NCBI GenBank assembly: GCA_020629545.1
Contig: JAHDDC010000030.1
Coordinates: 1-35,604 of the forward strand
DNA length: 35,604 nucleotides
Reading direction: 5' to 3'
Source: Hellea sp.
GTDB taxonomy: Bacteria; Pseudomonadota; Alphaproteobacteria; Caulobacterales; Maricaulaceae
In this document: one piece after another, positions 1 through 8,709 of the stretch
Numbering within the stretch: the stretch's first letter is position 1
Layout: each line of letters begins with the position of its first letter
Position numbers and translations under genes: made by a program
Notes under the pieces: model-generated
Databases searched by the model: none
What the model was told of the DNA's origin: nothing
The model's input: only the letters and a program-made list of their open reading frames with translations

Positions 1-788
1 TCCATATTGGCGTCGGGCATGATGATACCGTGATTTTTCGCCCCGCCCATACATTGAGCGCGTTTGCCATATTTGGCGGCTTCCGCGAAAACATAATGGG
101 CGATATCTGAAGAGCCCACAAAACTAATAGCTTTCACTTCCGGATGCCGTAGCAGAGCATCAACGGCCTCTTTGTCGCCATTGATCACATTTAACAATCC
201 TTTGGGGCCACCGGCTTCGACGAATAGCTCGGCCAAACGCATTGGGACAGATGGGTCTTTTTCTGACGGTTTGATGATACAGGCATTCCCAGTGGCGATA
301 GCCATGCCAAACATCCAGCACGGGATCATAGCCGGGAAGTTAAACGGCGTGATGCCGGCCACAACGCCGAGTGGCTTCCGCATCGAATACACGTCAATCT
401 CAGGGCCCGCACCATAAGTGTGCTCGCCTTTTTGATTGTGAGGAATGCCACAAGCAAATTCGATAACGTCAATACCTCGCATGACGTCGCCGCGGCTATC
501 AGCCACGACCTTGCCATGTTCTAGCGATAAAAGCTCGGCCAGTTCTTCCATATGTTTATGCAGGAGCTGTTTGTAATCAAACATAACGCGCGCCCGGCGC
601 TGCGGATTAGTATTCATCCAAATTCGCTGCGCGTCTTCTGCGGAGTCTACGGCTTCATCTATTTCAGCCGGAGTGGCCAGCGCTACCTTAGCCTGGACCT
701 GGCCGGTATTAGGATTGTAAATATCTGCTGTTCTTCCCGATTTACCAACAACGTTTTTACCGTCAATGAAATGTCCGATCTGTCTCAT
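1..788 (-). CDS. mmsA: Methylmalonate-semialdehyde dehydrogenase (CoA-acylating), 3' part outside window
   Basis: The reading frame starts at the ATG at 788-786 and runs off the left edge, giving about 262 N-terminal residues of a protein normally near 500. It opens MRQIGHFIDGK and continues with aldehyde-dehydrogenase NAD-binding features: GVVAGITPFNFPAMIPCWM, a KPSEKDPS segment, a FVGSSDIAHYV segment, and GGAKNHGIIMPDA near the edge. The GAKNH stretch is typical of the CoA-dependent methylmalonate-semialdehyde subgroup. The family oxidatively decarboxylates methylmalonate (and malonate) semialdehyde to propionyl- or acetyl-CoA in valine, thymine and inositol catabolism. The catalytic cysteine lies outside the window, so completeness cannot be judged. 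A GGAGAA sequence precedes the start. The next gene downstream on this strand is not visible. Confidence 0.93.
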   Translation of the reverse strand, partial: MRQIGHFIDGKNVVGKSGRTADIYNPNTGQVQAKVALATPAEIDEAVDSAEDAQRIWMNTNPQRRARVMFDYKQLLHKHMEELAELLSLEHGKVVADSRGDVMRGIDVIEFACGIPHNQKGEHTYGAGPEIDVYSMRKPLGVVAGITPFNFPAMIPCWMFGMAIATGNACIIKPSEKDPSVPMRLAELFVEAGGPKGLLNVINGDKEAVDALLRHPEVKAISFVGSSDIAHYVFAEAAKYGKRAQCMGGAKNHGIIMPDANM

Positions 789-860
789 GATAAGTTCTCC
801 TTGCAGGCGGTATATATGGCGATCGCAGGTTAAATAAGCCCGAATATATCAGCTATCTGA

Positions 861-2081
861 TTATATCATTGCGCTTTTCAGGTCCGCCTCACTATTTTTC
901 AGAATTTCCTTGTCCAAAGTTTTGCCTTTTGTGAGAGCCATTTTGGACATCATGAACTCGCGGGGCGCGTTCACGGCATCGACTGCGAGGAATGTATCGC
1001 CTTTGAAATAAAAGGCCGCAAAGGATCGCGAGCCTTCATTGTCACCTCGAATTACAATATCATCATACCCTTGTGACAGCCCGGCAATTTGCAGTTTCAG
1101 GCCGAACTGATCGGACCAGAACCAAGGCAGACTATTATAGGGTTTTTCTGTCCCGTTGATATGAAGCGCCGCGGTTTTGCCTTGCTCGGTGGCATTGGGC
1201 ACACTTTCGAGGCGCAAATGGATGTCGTAGATTGGATTGTAGTGCCACGTCACATCACCGATGGCGTAAATATCGGCATCATTTGTTTGACAATATTCAT
1301 TAACGACAATGCCGTTACCAACGTCGAGTTCAGCATCCTGGGCAAGTTCTGCATTAGGAATAACGCCTATGCCGATAATTACGATATCTGCCGGGTATTT
1401 GGACTCTGACTTGGTCTTTACGACCAGTTCTTTATCTGATGCGTCTATCGATGCAGCCATTTCATTTTCGGCAATAACCACGCCTTCTTCTCTATGAACG
1501 CGGCGATAAAATTCTGACATAACAGGAGCGGTTACCCGCTGGAGAATACGATCCATGGCTTCAAGGACGGTAACCTCCATTCCCTGTTTGCGCATGGAGG
1601 CCGCGGTTTCAAGACCTATATACCCTCCGCCGATAATGACGGCCCGCTTACCCGGTTGAATAGAAGATTTGATACCCCGGACATCATTCGTATCACGCAG
1701 ATACATGACACGCGGGTCATCAGCCCCTTCAATTGGGAGTTTCCGAACGCGAGCGCCAGTTGCCAAAACTAGTTTATCATAACCAAGAGTTTCGCCTTTA
1801 TCTGTTGAGACGGTTCTATTTATTCTGTCTATTGACGTTACCCGGTTTCCCAGCTTTAGCGTAATATCTGCATCTTCATAGGCAGTAGAAGGTCTAATCA
1901 ATATCTCTTCTATCTCTTTTGAGCCTGACAAAAAGTCTTTGGAAAGCGGCGGTCGGTGGTAAGGTAAATCTGTTTCATCGCCAATTAATATAATTGGTCC
2001 TTCCCACCCACCTTGACGTAATGAAACGACAAACTGTGCAGAAGCATGGCTCCCGCCAATCACAATACAAGTATCAGACAT
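861..2081 (-). CDS. FAD-dependent NAD(P)H reductase of the rhodocoxin/putidaredoxin reductase type
   Basis: The 406-residue protein has the two-dinucleotide-fold layout of class I ferredoxin reductases that serve P450s and ring-hydroxylating dioxygenases. The FAD site is GGSHAS at residues 9-14, a common variant of GxGxxG. YHRPPLSK lies at 41-48, ATGAR at 107-111, the NAD(P)H Rossmann motif GGGYIGLE at 151-158 and the second FAD motif YAIGDV at 272-277. A C-terminal reductase domain covers about 320-400. Such enzymes pass electrons from NAD(P)H to a 2Fe-2S ferredoxin. No ferredoxin or oxygenase gene is next to it, so its partner is unknown. It lies 12 bp after the class II aldolase gene on the same strand, probably co-transcribed. 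Confidence 0.88.
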   Translation of the reverse strand: MSDTCIVIGGSHASAQFVVSLRQGGWEGPIILIGDETDLPYHRPPLSKDFLSGSKEIEEILIRPSTAYEDADITLKLGNRVTSIDRINRTVSTDKGETLGYDKLVLATGARVRKLPIEGADDPRVMYLRDTNDVRGIKSSIQPGKRAVIIGGGYIGLETAASMRKQGMEVTVLEAMDRILQRVTAPVMSEFYRRVHREEGVVIAENEMAASIDASDKELVVKTKSESKYPADIVIIGIGVIPNAELAQDAELDVGNGIVVNEYCQTNDADIYAIGDVTWHYNPIYDIHLRLESVPNATEQGKTAALHINGTEKPYNSLPWFWSDQFGLKLQIAGLSQGYDDIVIRGDNEGSRSFAAFYFKGDTFLAVDAVNAPREFMMSKMALTKGKTLDKEILKNSEADLKSAMI

Positions 2082-2093
2082 TTCTATTCCACA

Positions 2094-2924
2094 TTAGTGG
2101 TCAAAGCCCGGATTTGTCCGGTTTAATTTCCGCATCAGGCCAGGCCATATCAGGTTATCCCCAAGCCCGGGAACAAAAGCTGCAGCGCCCTGCTGATAGA
2201 CTTTGTTACCCATTTCAACGGGCTCTTCATTAAGCTGGCTCTCATCGCCTATGCTTTGCGTAAATATTTGAGTCTTGCAGGCGTTTTCTAAAAAATACAT
2301 GCGCAGAAATGCTGTTCCGCATGTTTTTCCCAGTGTCAGAGTTCCGTGATTTCTGAGGATCATTAAGCTTTTTTCGCCTAAATCCTCAACAAGAGTTTTA
2401 CGCTCTTCCATTTCTAGCGCAATCCCTTCGTAATCATGATAGGCGATGTCATCATAAACCTGCATTGAAAATTGCGAATAGCGACGCAAGCCCGGCTTCT
2501 GGATAGAGACAGCGATACCGTATGGCGTGTGGACATGAATGACACAGCCTGCATCATGACGCGCCATGTGAACCGCACTATGAATTACAAACCCAGCTGG
2601 ATTGACGAAATATTCTGTGTCCTGACAAATGTTACCTTCGACATCGATTTTGACTAAAGCCGATGCTGTCATTTCATCAAACATCACACCGTATGGGTTG
2701 ATCAAAAACCGCTCTTCACCATTTTCATCAGGAAGACGCGCCGAAATATGAGTAAAAACCAGATCAGTCCAACCATGCATAGCGCAAAGCCTGTAAGTTG
2801 CCGCCAAATCCAAACGGGTTTGCCACTCTTTATCAGAAACCTTGCCTTGAAGACGGTCTACTTTGGTTGGATCAGGAATATTAAACCCCGCCGCAACATC
2901 GAGCGCACTATCCTGTTTTTGCAT
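2094..2924 (-). CDS. Class II aldolase/adducin family protein
   Basis: The 276-residue protein belongs to the zinc-dependent class II aldolase/adducin fold. The signature histidines are visible in IHVHTPYG (His130 and His132) and NHGTLTLG (His193), the expected metal ligands. The N-terminal GWTDLVFTHISAR stretch (51-63) is typical of the subgroup with N-terminal extensions often annotated simply as class II aldolase family. True members include fuculose- and ribulose-phosphate aldolases and epimerases, and the substrate here cannot be read from sequence. The start is the ATG at 2924 (MQKQDSALD). It is 71 bp downstream of ald and 12 bp upstream of the FAD reductase, all on the minus strand, which suggests a catabolic operon without defining the pathway. 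Confidence 0.85.
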   Translation of the reverse strand: MQKQDSALDVAAGFNIPDPTKVDRLQGKVSDKEWQTRLDLAATYRLCAMHGWTDLVFTHISARLPDENGEERFLINPYGVMFDEMTASALVKIDVEGNICQDTEYFVNPAGFVIHSAVHMARHDAGCVIHVHTPYGIAVSIQKPGLRRYSQFSMQVYDDIAYHDYEGIALEMEERKTLVEDLGEKSLMILRNHGTLTLGKTCGTAFLRMYFLENACKTQIFTQSIGDESQLNEEPVEMGNKVYQQGAAAFVPGLGDNLIWPGLMRKLNRTNPGFDH

Positions 2925-2995
2925 ATCATTACCTTATAAGTTTTGATTTACGTCAGGATTGTTATGTCGCTTTCAAGAGTTAAACGCAAGACACT

Positions 2996-4108
2996 CTAAA
3001 GGCAGGACTCCGCCGTTACGGTCTCAATTCCCAAAGCTTCGCCGACCGCCGCATAGGTCAATTTACCCTCACAAACATTCAAACCATTGCGCAAATTTTC
3101 ATCTCGGCGCATCGCTTCCTTCCAGCCCAAATCCGCCAAGCGCTTGGCGTGATAAATCGTGGCTGCATTCAGCGCATAAGTGGAAGTTCTGGAAACTGCG
3201 CCGGGCATATTGGCAACACAGTAATGCACAACACCATCAATGATGTAGGTTGGTTCTTCATGTGTAGTTGGCCGGGACGTTTCAAAACAACCGCCTTGGT
3301 CAATAGCAACATCAACGAGAACACTTCCATCCATCATGGTTTTAAGCATGTCCCCTGTAATCAGCTTGGGCGCTGCAGCGCCTGGAATCAGGACAGCACC
3401 AATGACCATGTCTGCTTCTTTGACCAATTCGGCTAATACTGCGGGCGTGGATCGAACGACCTTGGCCTGAACTCCGAAATAATCAGACAAACGTTCCATA
3501 ACAATATTGGAGCGCTCAAGAATAGTCACGTCTGCCTGCATACCGACAGCCATCTGTGCGGCATTGAATCCAACATCGCCGCCGCCAATGATCAGAACCT
3601 TGGCGGGTGCAACGCCCGGAACGCCTCCGAGTAATACGCCGCGGCCTCCACCATTTTTTTGCAGAGCTGCGGCACCCACCTGAATAGATAACCGGCCCGC
3701 AACCTGACTCATCGGCTTAAGCAGTGGTAATTCACCTGTATGAGATGTAACCGTTTCATAGGCTATGCAAACGGCACCAGACTTAATCAGGTCTTTAGTT
3801 TGCTCGGGATCAGGGGCAAGATGAAGATAGGTGTATAGGATCTGACCAGGCCTTAGCATTGCACGCTCAACGGCTTGAGGCTCTTTGACTTTTATAATCA
3901 TTTCAGCAGCTTCAAAGATTTCTTGAGCCGTCGATTTTATGGCGGCGCCCGCTGCTTCATATGCGCCATCTGCGGCACCAATCCCAGAACCAGCTTGGGT
4001 CTCAACAATAACCTGATGCCCGGATTGAACGAGTTCGGCCACGCTTTCCGGCGTCAACCCGACTCGATATTCGTGATTCTTGATTTCTTTTGGAACACCA
4101 ATCAGCAT
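2996..4108 (-). CDS. ald: Alanine dehydrogenase
   Basis: The 370-residue protein matches the family's usual length. It catalyses NAD-dependent oxidative deamination of L-alanine to pyruvate and ammonia, or the reverse, in the cytoplasm. The N-terminal MLIGVPKEIKNHEYRVGLTP is diagnostic. Arg15, Lys75 (IIKVKEP) and His96 (YTYLHLAP) match the substrate and catalytic residues known in the family. The NAD site is GGGDVG at 175-180. Conserved LVDVAIDQGGCFETS and VANMPGAVSRTSTYALNAAT segments follow. It is transcribed divergently from an Lrp/AsnC regulator whose gene starts 133 bp away, the classic arrangement for an alanine-responsive AldR-type activator. The intergenic region carries AT-rich repeats that could be its binding sites. 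Confidence 0.97.
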   Translation of the reverse strand: MLIGVPKEIKNHEYRVGLTPESVAELVQSGHQVIVETQAGSGIGAADGAYEAAGAAIKSTAQEIFEAAEMIIKVKEPQAVERAMLRPGQILYTYLHLAPDPEQTKDLIKSGAVCIAYETVTSHTGELPLLKPMSQVAGRLSIQVGAAALQKNGGGRGVLLGGVPGVAPAKVLIIGGGDVGFNAAQMAVGMQADVTILERSNIVMERLSDYFGVQAKVVRSTPAVLAELVKEADMVIGAVLIPGAAAPKLITGDMLKTMMDGSVLVDVAIDQGGCFETSRPTTHEEPTYIIDGVVHYCVANMPGAVSRTSTYALNAATIYHAKRLADLGWKEAMRRDENLRNGLNVCEGKLTYAAVGEALGIETVTAESCL

Positions 4109-4158
4109 AGACTCCTCCTGACTACTTCTTCCTTCAAGAGCTACCCTATTTCACATTG

Positions 4159-4198
4159 ATTATTTTCTCATAAATAATGACAAAATTCACAAAATTCA
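4159..4198. promoter_or_regulatory. Candidate Lrp/AsnC operator region between ald and its divergent regulator
   Basis: The 133-bp divergent intergenic region holds a perfect inverted repeat, ATTATTT-N6-AAATAAT (arms 4159-4165 and 4172-4178). Directly after it is a tandem direct repeat of the 9-mer CAAAATTCA (4181-4189 and 4190-4198). AT-rich, partly palindromic and repeated sites are what octameric Lrp-family proteins bind. The repeats are seen in the sequence; operator function is inferred from position only. Confidence 0.5.
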
Positions 4199-4241
4199 GT
4201 ACAATGAACTATATTTTTGTAATTTTATCGGAAATTTTACT

Positions 4242-4700
4242 ATGCTGGATCAAATTGATCGGAAAATTCTATCAGAACTTCAATCAAATTGCCGGCGATC
4301 GATCGCGGAGATCGCCGACCACGTCGGTCTTTCAACCTCAGCCTGCCACAGACGCATCGGCATTTTAGAAAGCCAGGGGGTCATCGAGAGATATGCGGCC
4401 CGTCTTAACGGGGAGAAACTTGGCTTTACCATGACGTTTTATGTAGAAGTTTCTCTTGAAGGTCAGTCCGAAAAAACCCTGGCTGATTTTGAGTCAGCCG
4501 CGCTTAATCGACCAGAAGTTCTGGAATGCCATTTGATGACAGGTGATGCTGATTATCTATTGAAAGTGGCCGCTCCCAGCACACAAGATTACGAGCGAAT
4601 CTATAGGCGTACAATTGCGGCCTTGCCACATGTATCGCGGATCAAGTCTTCTCTCGTAATGAAAACTGTAAAACGTTGGCATGGTTACCCCCCAACCTGA
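4242..4700 (+). CDS. Lrp/AsnC family transcriptional regulator, probably controlling ald
   Basis: The 152-residue protein has the two-part Lrp/AsnC layout. An N-terminal winged helix-turn-helix opens MLDQIDRKILSELQSN, with a recognition-helix region around residues 17-48 (SIAEIADHVGLSTSACHRR). A C-terminal alpha/beta RAM domain carries the family phrases VLECHLMTGDADYLLKV and SRIKSSLVMK. Lrp-type regulators sense amino acids and form octamers. The start is the ATG at 4242, preceded by CGGAAA at 4229-4234. The gene is divergent from ald, so an AldR-like role (alanine-responsive activation of ald and autoregulation) is the natural inference. The ligand is not determined by the sequence. Confidence 0.93.
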   Translation: MLDQIDRKILSELQSNCRRSIAEIADHVGLSTSACHRRIGILESQGVIERYAARLNGEKLGFTMTFYVEVSLEGQSEKTLADFESAALNRPEVLECHLMTGDADYLLKVAAPSTQDYERIYRRTIAALPHVSRIKSSLVMKTVKRWHGYPPT

Positions 4701-4801
4701 CTAAATCTTCATCTCCAAAAGCTATAAAACGTGAATTCTTCCATAGACCGGAAGCCCGCAATTTTGTATGCCTCTTATGATCGGAGTGAGTCCGGTTGTG
4801 G

Positions 4802-4821
4802 GGTGGAAGGTTACAAACTTG
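4802..4821 (+). promoter_or_regulatory. Ribosome binding site deciding a TTG start for lptD
   Basis: GGTGGAAGG at 4802-4810 lies 8 bases before an in-frame TTG at 4819. The frame also has an ATG at 4768, but that codon has only a distant GGAAG before it. Starting at 4819 also gives a normal signal peptide (MSKKFVQSVCYLSIFAVLG), with the lysines right at the N-terminus. Both facts favour the TTG. Confidence 0.55.
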
Positions 4822-7266
4822 TCTAAGAAATTTGTTCAGTCGGTTTGCTATTTAAGTATTTTTGCCGTGCTTGGTGCTGCCGATAAGGCATATGGTCAAT
4901 CCTTCGCACCGAGCAAAAAACCAAAACTTGCGGCGGACAGTCCGTTTCAAGACCCAGATATGATCTATCTAGAGGCTGATGAACTCATAAATAACGAGGA
5001 TGCTCGCACACTAACTGCCCGCGGGGAAGTTGAAGGACGATATCAAGATCGAACGATCCGAGCCGAAGAAGTGGTTTATTATCTCGATCAGGGCCGTGTT
5101 ATCGCATCGGGAAATGTTGTTTTGGTGAGCTCAGACGGGACCAGTCAATACGCGGAAACCCTCGAGTTATCGAATGAACTTGAAGCCGGCAATGCAACCA
5201 ATTTTACATCCCGGCTTCCTAATGGTGGTGTATCCGGCGCGACCTTTGCCACACGTCGTAATGATGACGGTATCGATCTTTATAATGCGTATTATACAGC
5301 TTGTTCAACGTGTGAAGATGAAAATAAGAAGACACCGACTTGGCAATTGAAAGCGCGGCGTGTCAGTCAAGACAAAGATCGCAATATGGTCTTGTACAAA
5401 GATGCGGTATTTGAATTATTTGGGCTACCGGTCCTTTATACGCCTTACCTCGCACATCCGGACCCGAGCCAAGACCGGGCTAGTGGATGGTTGAATCCAT
5501 TTGGCGGTTATTCAAGTTCCAAAGGTGCGTTCATAGAAATGCCATATTACATTGATATGGATGACTACTCAGAGCTTACATTAACTCCGCATATTTATTC
5601 GGGTGTAAATCCACTTTTGAAAATGGACTATCGGCGGAAGTTTTATTCTGGGGAGCTCAATATTGACAGCTCATTCACCTACGCTAGTGCTTTTGACAAA
5701 CGAGGAGACGCGTTCACGGAAACAGATACTTTCCTCAGACTTAGTGAGCACGCGCCGCTAGGAAAACGCCTGCGTTCGCATTTTTTCGCAGATGGAGAGT
5801 TTAATCTCGCAAAGAAATGGGACTGGGGATTTACGGCTCAAGCGACGACTGACGACTTATATTTAAGACGATATGACCTTTTCCGACCCCGTAGAGCGGG
5901 AATATACGACGGTGGCATGAACCGTTTAATCTCGCAAATTTTTGCGGTTGGACAAGACGAAAACTTTCGATTCTCAGCCAGCGCTTATGGCTTCCAAAGT
6001 CTACGGACCAACATTCGCGATAGTGATGCGGACGCGCGAGAATTTATCATAAGCAGAGAAGACGATAGTGCACTCCCGATTATTGCGCCAAAAATCGAAT
6101 TATCACACCATTTCAAAGATCCTCTATTTAAAGGACGATTTGAAGCCTTTGGTGACTTCACAATGCTATCGCGGGATATTGGCAATGATTATCGGCGCGG
6201 GACAATTGGCGCCGAGTGGAGCAAATCCTTTATTCTTCCTGCTGGCATAGAAGCGAAACCCTTTGGTCAGGTTCGGTATGATAACTTTGAAGTTACACCC
6301 TACGATCGGATAAACGAAACCGATTTCGACGATGTTTCATTCTCCCGTTCACTTGGATACGCAGGAATGGAAATACGTTGGCCATTCATAAAATCAACGG
6401 GCAATGTCGATTTCATCATTGAACCCCGTGCTATGATAACCAAAGCCTTCGGCAATGGTAAGATTAGTGAACTTCGCCGCGATACGGATGGCGATGGCGA
6501 CATAGACATTGATCTTTTACAAGACAGCCTGGAAATCGACTTTGATCACAATTTGATTTGGTCGCCTAATAAATCAACCGGGTTCGATTTGTGGCAAAAA
6601 GGTCTTCGCGCGGATGTTGGCGGATCCGTGAGCGCGCTTTGGAATGACAATCATGCGACGCTTTTTGTGGGTCAGTCATTCACGGACGACGCAGATGATA
6701 TTTTCGAGCTCGAATCCGGACTTGTCGGTTCTGAAACTGTTCTTGATGCCGTAACAGGAATACCGACCGAAAGAGTTGTCGACAAATCAGATATTGTCGG
6801 GCAATTCGAGCTTGCGCTATCCAAAAACTTCTTATTTGATACGCGAGTAAGATTTGATGACGATGAGAACAAGTTCCGGCGATTGGACACGGGCTTCCGA
6901 TATTCGAACAAGATTTTTGGAACAAACTTGCGATACTATAAGATTGATCGCGCGATAGCAGACTCACTCACAGACCTCACGGCATTAGCACCTGCGCCAG
7001 CAGAAGAAATTAGTGGTTCTGCAAGCTTAAAACTGACCAAAAATTGGGGACTTAAATACCGCGCATCACATGATTTGGACCAAGACATCACGCGGACTCA
7101 GTCCTTTGGACTAACATATTCTGATAATTGCACGACTTTAGAATTATCTTATAGAAAAAATAACTTTGGTGACGACGTCGTCCGCGACACCGATTCCATT
7201 GGCTTTAGGATTTCTTTAAAAACGCTTGGAGATTTCGGCGGCACAGATGACAGGGACGAGTTCTAA
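4819..7266 (+). CDS. lptD: LPS-assembly outer membrane protein LptD
   Basis: The protein of about 815 residues (832 if the ATG at 4768 is used) is the beta-barrel half of the LptDE translocon, which inserts lipopolysaccharide into the outer leaflet of the outer membrane. The order is: signal peptide ending near AYGQS; an OstA/LptA-like beta-jellyroll (YLEADELINNEDARTLTARG through ASGNVVLVSSDGT); conserved FELFGLPVLYTPYLAHPDP and GWLNPFGGYSSSKGAF; then a long barrel rich in aromatic alternations. Apart from one cysteine in the signal peptide, only three are present: Cys162 and Cys165 (ACSTCE) and Cys771 (DNCTTLE). It stands alone, away from the lptF/lptG/surA/pdxA neighbourhood usual in alphaproteobacteria. 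Its stop overlaps the convergent fpr stop in the four bases CTAA (7263-7266). Confidence 0.95.
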   Translation: MSKKFVQSVCYLSIFAVLGAADKAYGQSFAPSKKPKLAADSPFQDPDMIYLEADELINNEDARTLTARGEVEGRYQDRTIRAEEVVYYLDQGRVIASGNVVLVSSDGTSQYAETLELSNELEAGNATNFTSRLPNGGVSGATFATRRNDDGIDLYNAYYTACSTCEDENKKTPTWQLKARRVSQDKDRNMVLYKDAVFELFGLPVLYTPYLAHPDPSQDRASGWLNPFGGYSSSKGAFIEMPYYIDMDDYSELTLTPHIYSGVNPLLKMDYRRKFYSGELNIDSSFTYASAFDKRGDAFTETDTFLRLSEHAPLGKRLRSHFFADGEFNLAKKWDWGFTAQATTDDLYLRRYDLFRPRRAGIYDGGMNRLISQIFAVGQDENFRFSASAYGFQSLRTNIRDSDADAREFIISREDDSALPIIAPKIELSHHFKDPLFKGRFEAFGDFTMLSRDIGNDYRRGTIGAEWSKSFILPAGIEAKPFGQVRYDNFEVTPYDRINETDFDDVSFSRSLGYAGMEIRWPFIKSTGNVDFIIEPRAMITKAFGNGKISELRRDTDGDGDIDIDLLQDSLEIDFDHNLIWSPNKSTGFDLWQKGLRADVGGSVSALWNDNHATLFVGQSFTDDADDIFELESGLVGSETVLDAVTGIPTERVVDKSDIVGQFELALSKNFLFDTRVRFDDDENKFRRLDTGFRYSNKIFGTNLRYYKIDRAIADSLTDLTALAPAPAEEISGSASLKLTKNWGLKYRASHDLDQDITRTQSFGLTYSDNCTTLELSYRKNNFGDDVVRDTDSIGFRISLKTLGDFGGTDDRDEF

Positions 7267-8042
7267 CCAACGAACGCCTTCTCGACGACGAATTCAGCGG
7301 GGTTTGAGTTGGATCCCTCGGTTAGCCCAAATGTTTCAACGAGAGCTTTTGTATCATTGATCATATCCATCGAACCACAGATCATCACCCGATCATCATT
7401 GGGGTTAAGTATTGACGTTCCGGCCGCCTCGAATAATTTGCCATTTTCAAGCAATGTCGTGATGCGGCCTTTGATCGGATGATCTTCGCGTGTCAGGCTG
7501 GTAATGTGTTTTAGCTTTCCATCGACCAAATCACCCACTAATGGATCATTGACGAGTGACGCAACCAATTCTTGACCATAGATTAACTCACTAGCCTCCC
7601 GGCAAGTATGGGTTAGAATAACTTCATCATAACGATCATATGTATCGGGATCTCTGATCAAACTGGCAAAAGGTGCGATACCGGTACCGGTTGAAAACAT
7701 CCAAAGGCGTTTACCGGGCAATAAAGCATCAAGAACAAGAGTTCCCACAGATTTTTTTGCCAAGATGACTTCATCGCCAACCTCGATCTTTTGCAGATGC
7801 GAAGTCAGAGGACCATCTTCAACCTTGATTGAATAAAAATCAAGTTTTTCATCCCAAGAAGGGCTGGCGATGGAGTAGGCCCTCATGATCGGTTTTTTTG
7901 CGCCTTCTGGATGTAAACCGATCATGACAAACTCGCCTGATCGAAACCTAAATGATGGCGGTCTTGCAATTGAAAATGCAAATAACCGATCCGTAAAATG
8001 CTTTACCGAAAGCACTTTTTCATAGGTGGGAGCGTTAGACAT
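7263..8042 (-). CDS. fpr: Ferredoxin--NADP(+) reductase
   Basis: The 259-residue protein matches bacterial plant-type ferredoxin/flavodoxin-NADP reductase in length and layout. The FAD-binding RAYS is at residues 54-57, with GPLT near 77-80. The NADP-binding STGTGIAPF lies at 117-125, VMICGSMDM follows, and the C-terminal tail FVVEKAFVG is typical of the subclass. It exchanges electrons between NADPH and ferredoxin or flavodoxin, commonly in redox stress defence and Fe-S or radical-enzyme supply. An upstream TTG gives three more bases of frame, but the ATG at 8042 (MSNAPTYEK) is preferred. The 108 bp upstream are AT-rich and include the palindrome AACAATTGTT at 8111-8120, a possible promoter or operator. 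It is convergent with lptD, with overlapping stop codons. Confidence 0.95.
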   Translation of the reverse strand: MSNAPTYEKVLSVKHFTDRLFAFSIARPPSFRFRSGEFVMIGLHPEGAKKPIMRAYSIASPSWDEKLDFYSIKVEDGPLTSHLQKIEVGDEVILAKKSVGTLVLDALLPGKRLWMFSTGTGIAPFASLIRDPDTYDRYDEVILTHTCREASELIYGQELVASLVNDPLVGDLVDGKLKHITSLTREDHPIKGRITTLLENGKLFEAAGTSILNPNDDRVMICGSMDMINDTKALVETFGLTEGSNSNPAEFVVEKAFVG

Positions 8043-8150
8043 CAAAAAAACCCAGTTTAGTTAGCGTCGCACATAAGGACTCTACAAAACTTTTGCAATA
8101 CTATATTTAAAACAATTGTTCTATATAAAGAACTACCTCAAAGAAACAAA

Positions 8151-8702
8151 TTAAGTCTCAACCAAGCGCAGAAACTCCATTCGCTGTTCTGGATTATGAA
8201 ATTGACCGTTGAGGGCACTAGAAATCATTCGATGGGGAGTTCGGATGCCGCGCATAGTCATGCACAGATGCTCTCCCTTGGCCATTACCGCAACATCTTC
8301 AGTACCTAGTATGTCCACGAGCTCGTTGCTAATATCAGATACGAGCTGTTCTTGAAGAGTCAGTTTGTGCGCATGCTTATGAGCAATCCGCGCAAATTTT
8401 GACAACCCTAATACTTTGTCATTGGCAATATATCCGATTGAGATATCGCACCAAAACGGAAGCATATGATGTTCACACATTGACCATACACGCATACCGG
8501 TCACGCAAACCATTTGATTGTGTTTGATAGCCGAAAAAGTTGTATCGAGTTTTCCGGGGGCATATTCAATGAACTCTTTCCAGAAGTTTGCGATACGGCG
8601 TGGGGTTTCTTGAAGACCTTCCCGATTTGGATCCTCACCCAGAGCTTCTAGTAGCTCTGTCACGAGTGTTTTGACACGTGCGTGATCTATTTTTTTAGTC
8701 AT
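8151..8702 (-). CDS. folE: GTP cyclohydrolase I
   Basis: The 183-residue enzyme converts GTP to 7,8-dihydroneopterin triphosphate, the first step of tetrahydrofolate (and pterin) synthesis. The diagnostic zinc site is complete: Cys76 and His79 in MCEHHMLPF, and Cys147 in GEHLCMTMRG. GLSKFARI, NREGLQETPRRIA and TPHRMISSA are further family blocks. Length fits type I FolE. The ATG at 8702 is chosen because an AGG at 8711-8709 lies 6 bases before it, while a TTG two codons upstream would abut the Shine-Dalgarno. It sits 7 bp after the DUF1499 gene and is probably the last gene of a three-gene transcript. Confidence 0.97.
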   Translation of the reverse strand: MTKKIDHARVKTLVTELLEALGEDPNREGLQETPRRIANFWKEFIEYAPGKLDTTFSAIKHNQMVCVTGMRVWSMCEHHMLPFWCDISIGYIANDKVLGLSKFARIAHKHAHKLTLQEQLVSDISNELVDILGTEDVAVMAKGEHLCMTMRGIRTPHRMISSALNGQFHNPEQRMEFLRLVET

Positions 8703-8709
8703 ATCCAAC

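Noticed and set aside
552..833. Plus-strand frame of 93 codons at the left end
   Set aside because: It lies antisense to the clear mmsA coding sequence and has no family-like features.
8046..8150. AT-rich gap with palindrome AACAATTGTT before fpr
   Set aside because: A 10-bp palindrome in AT-rich DNA is weak evidence; it is mentioned with fpr but not listed as an operator.
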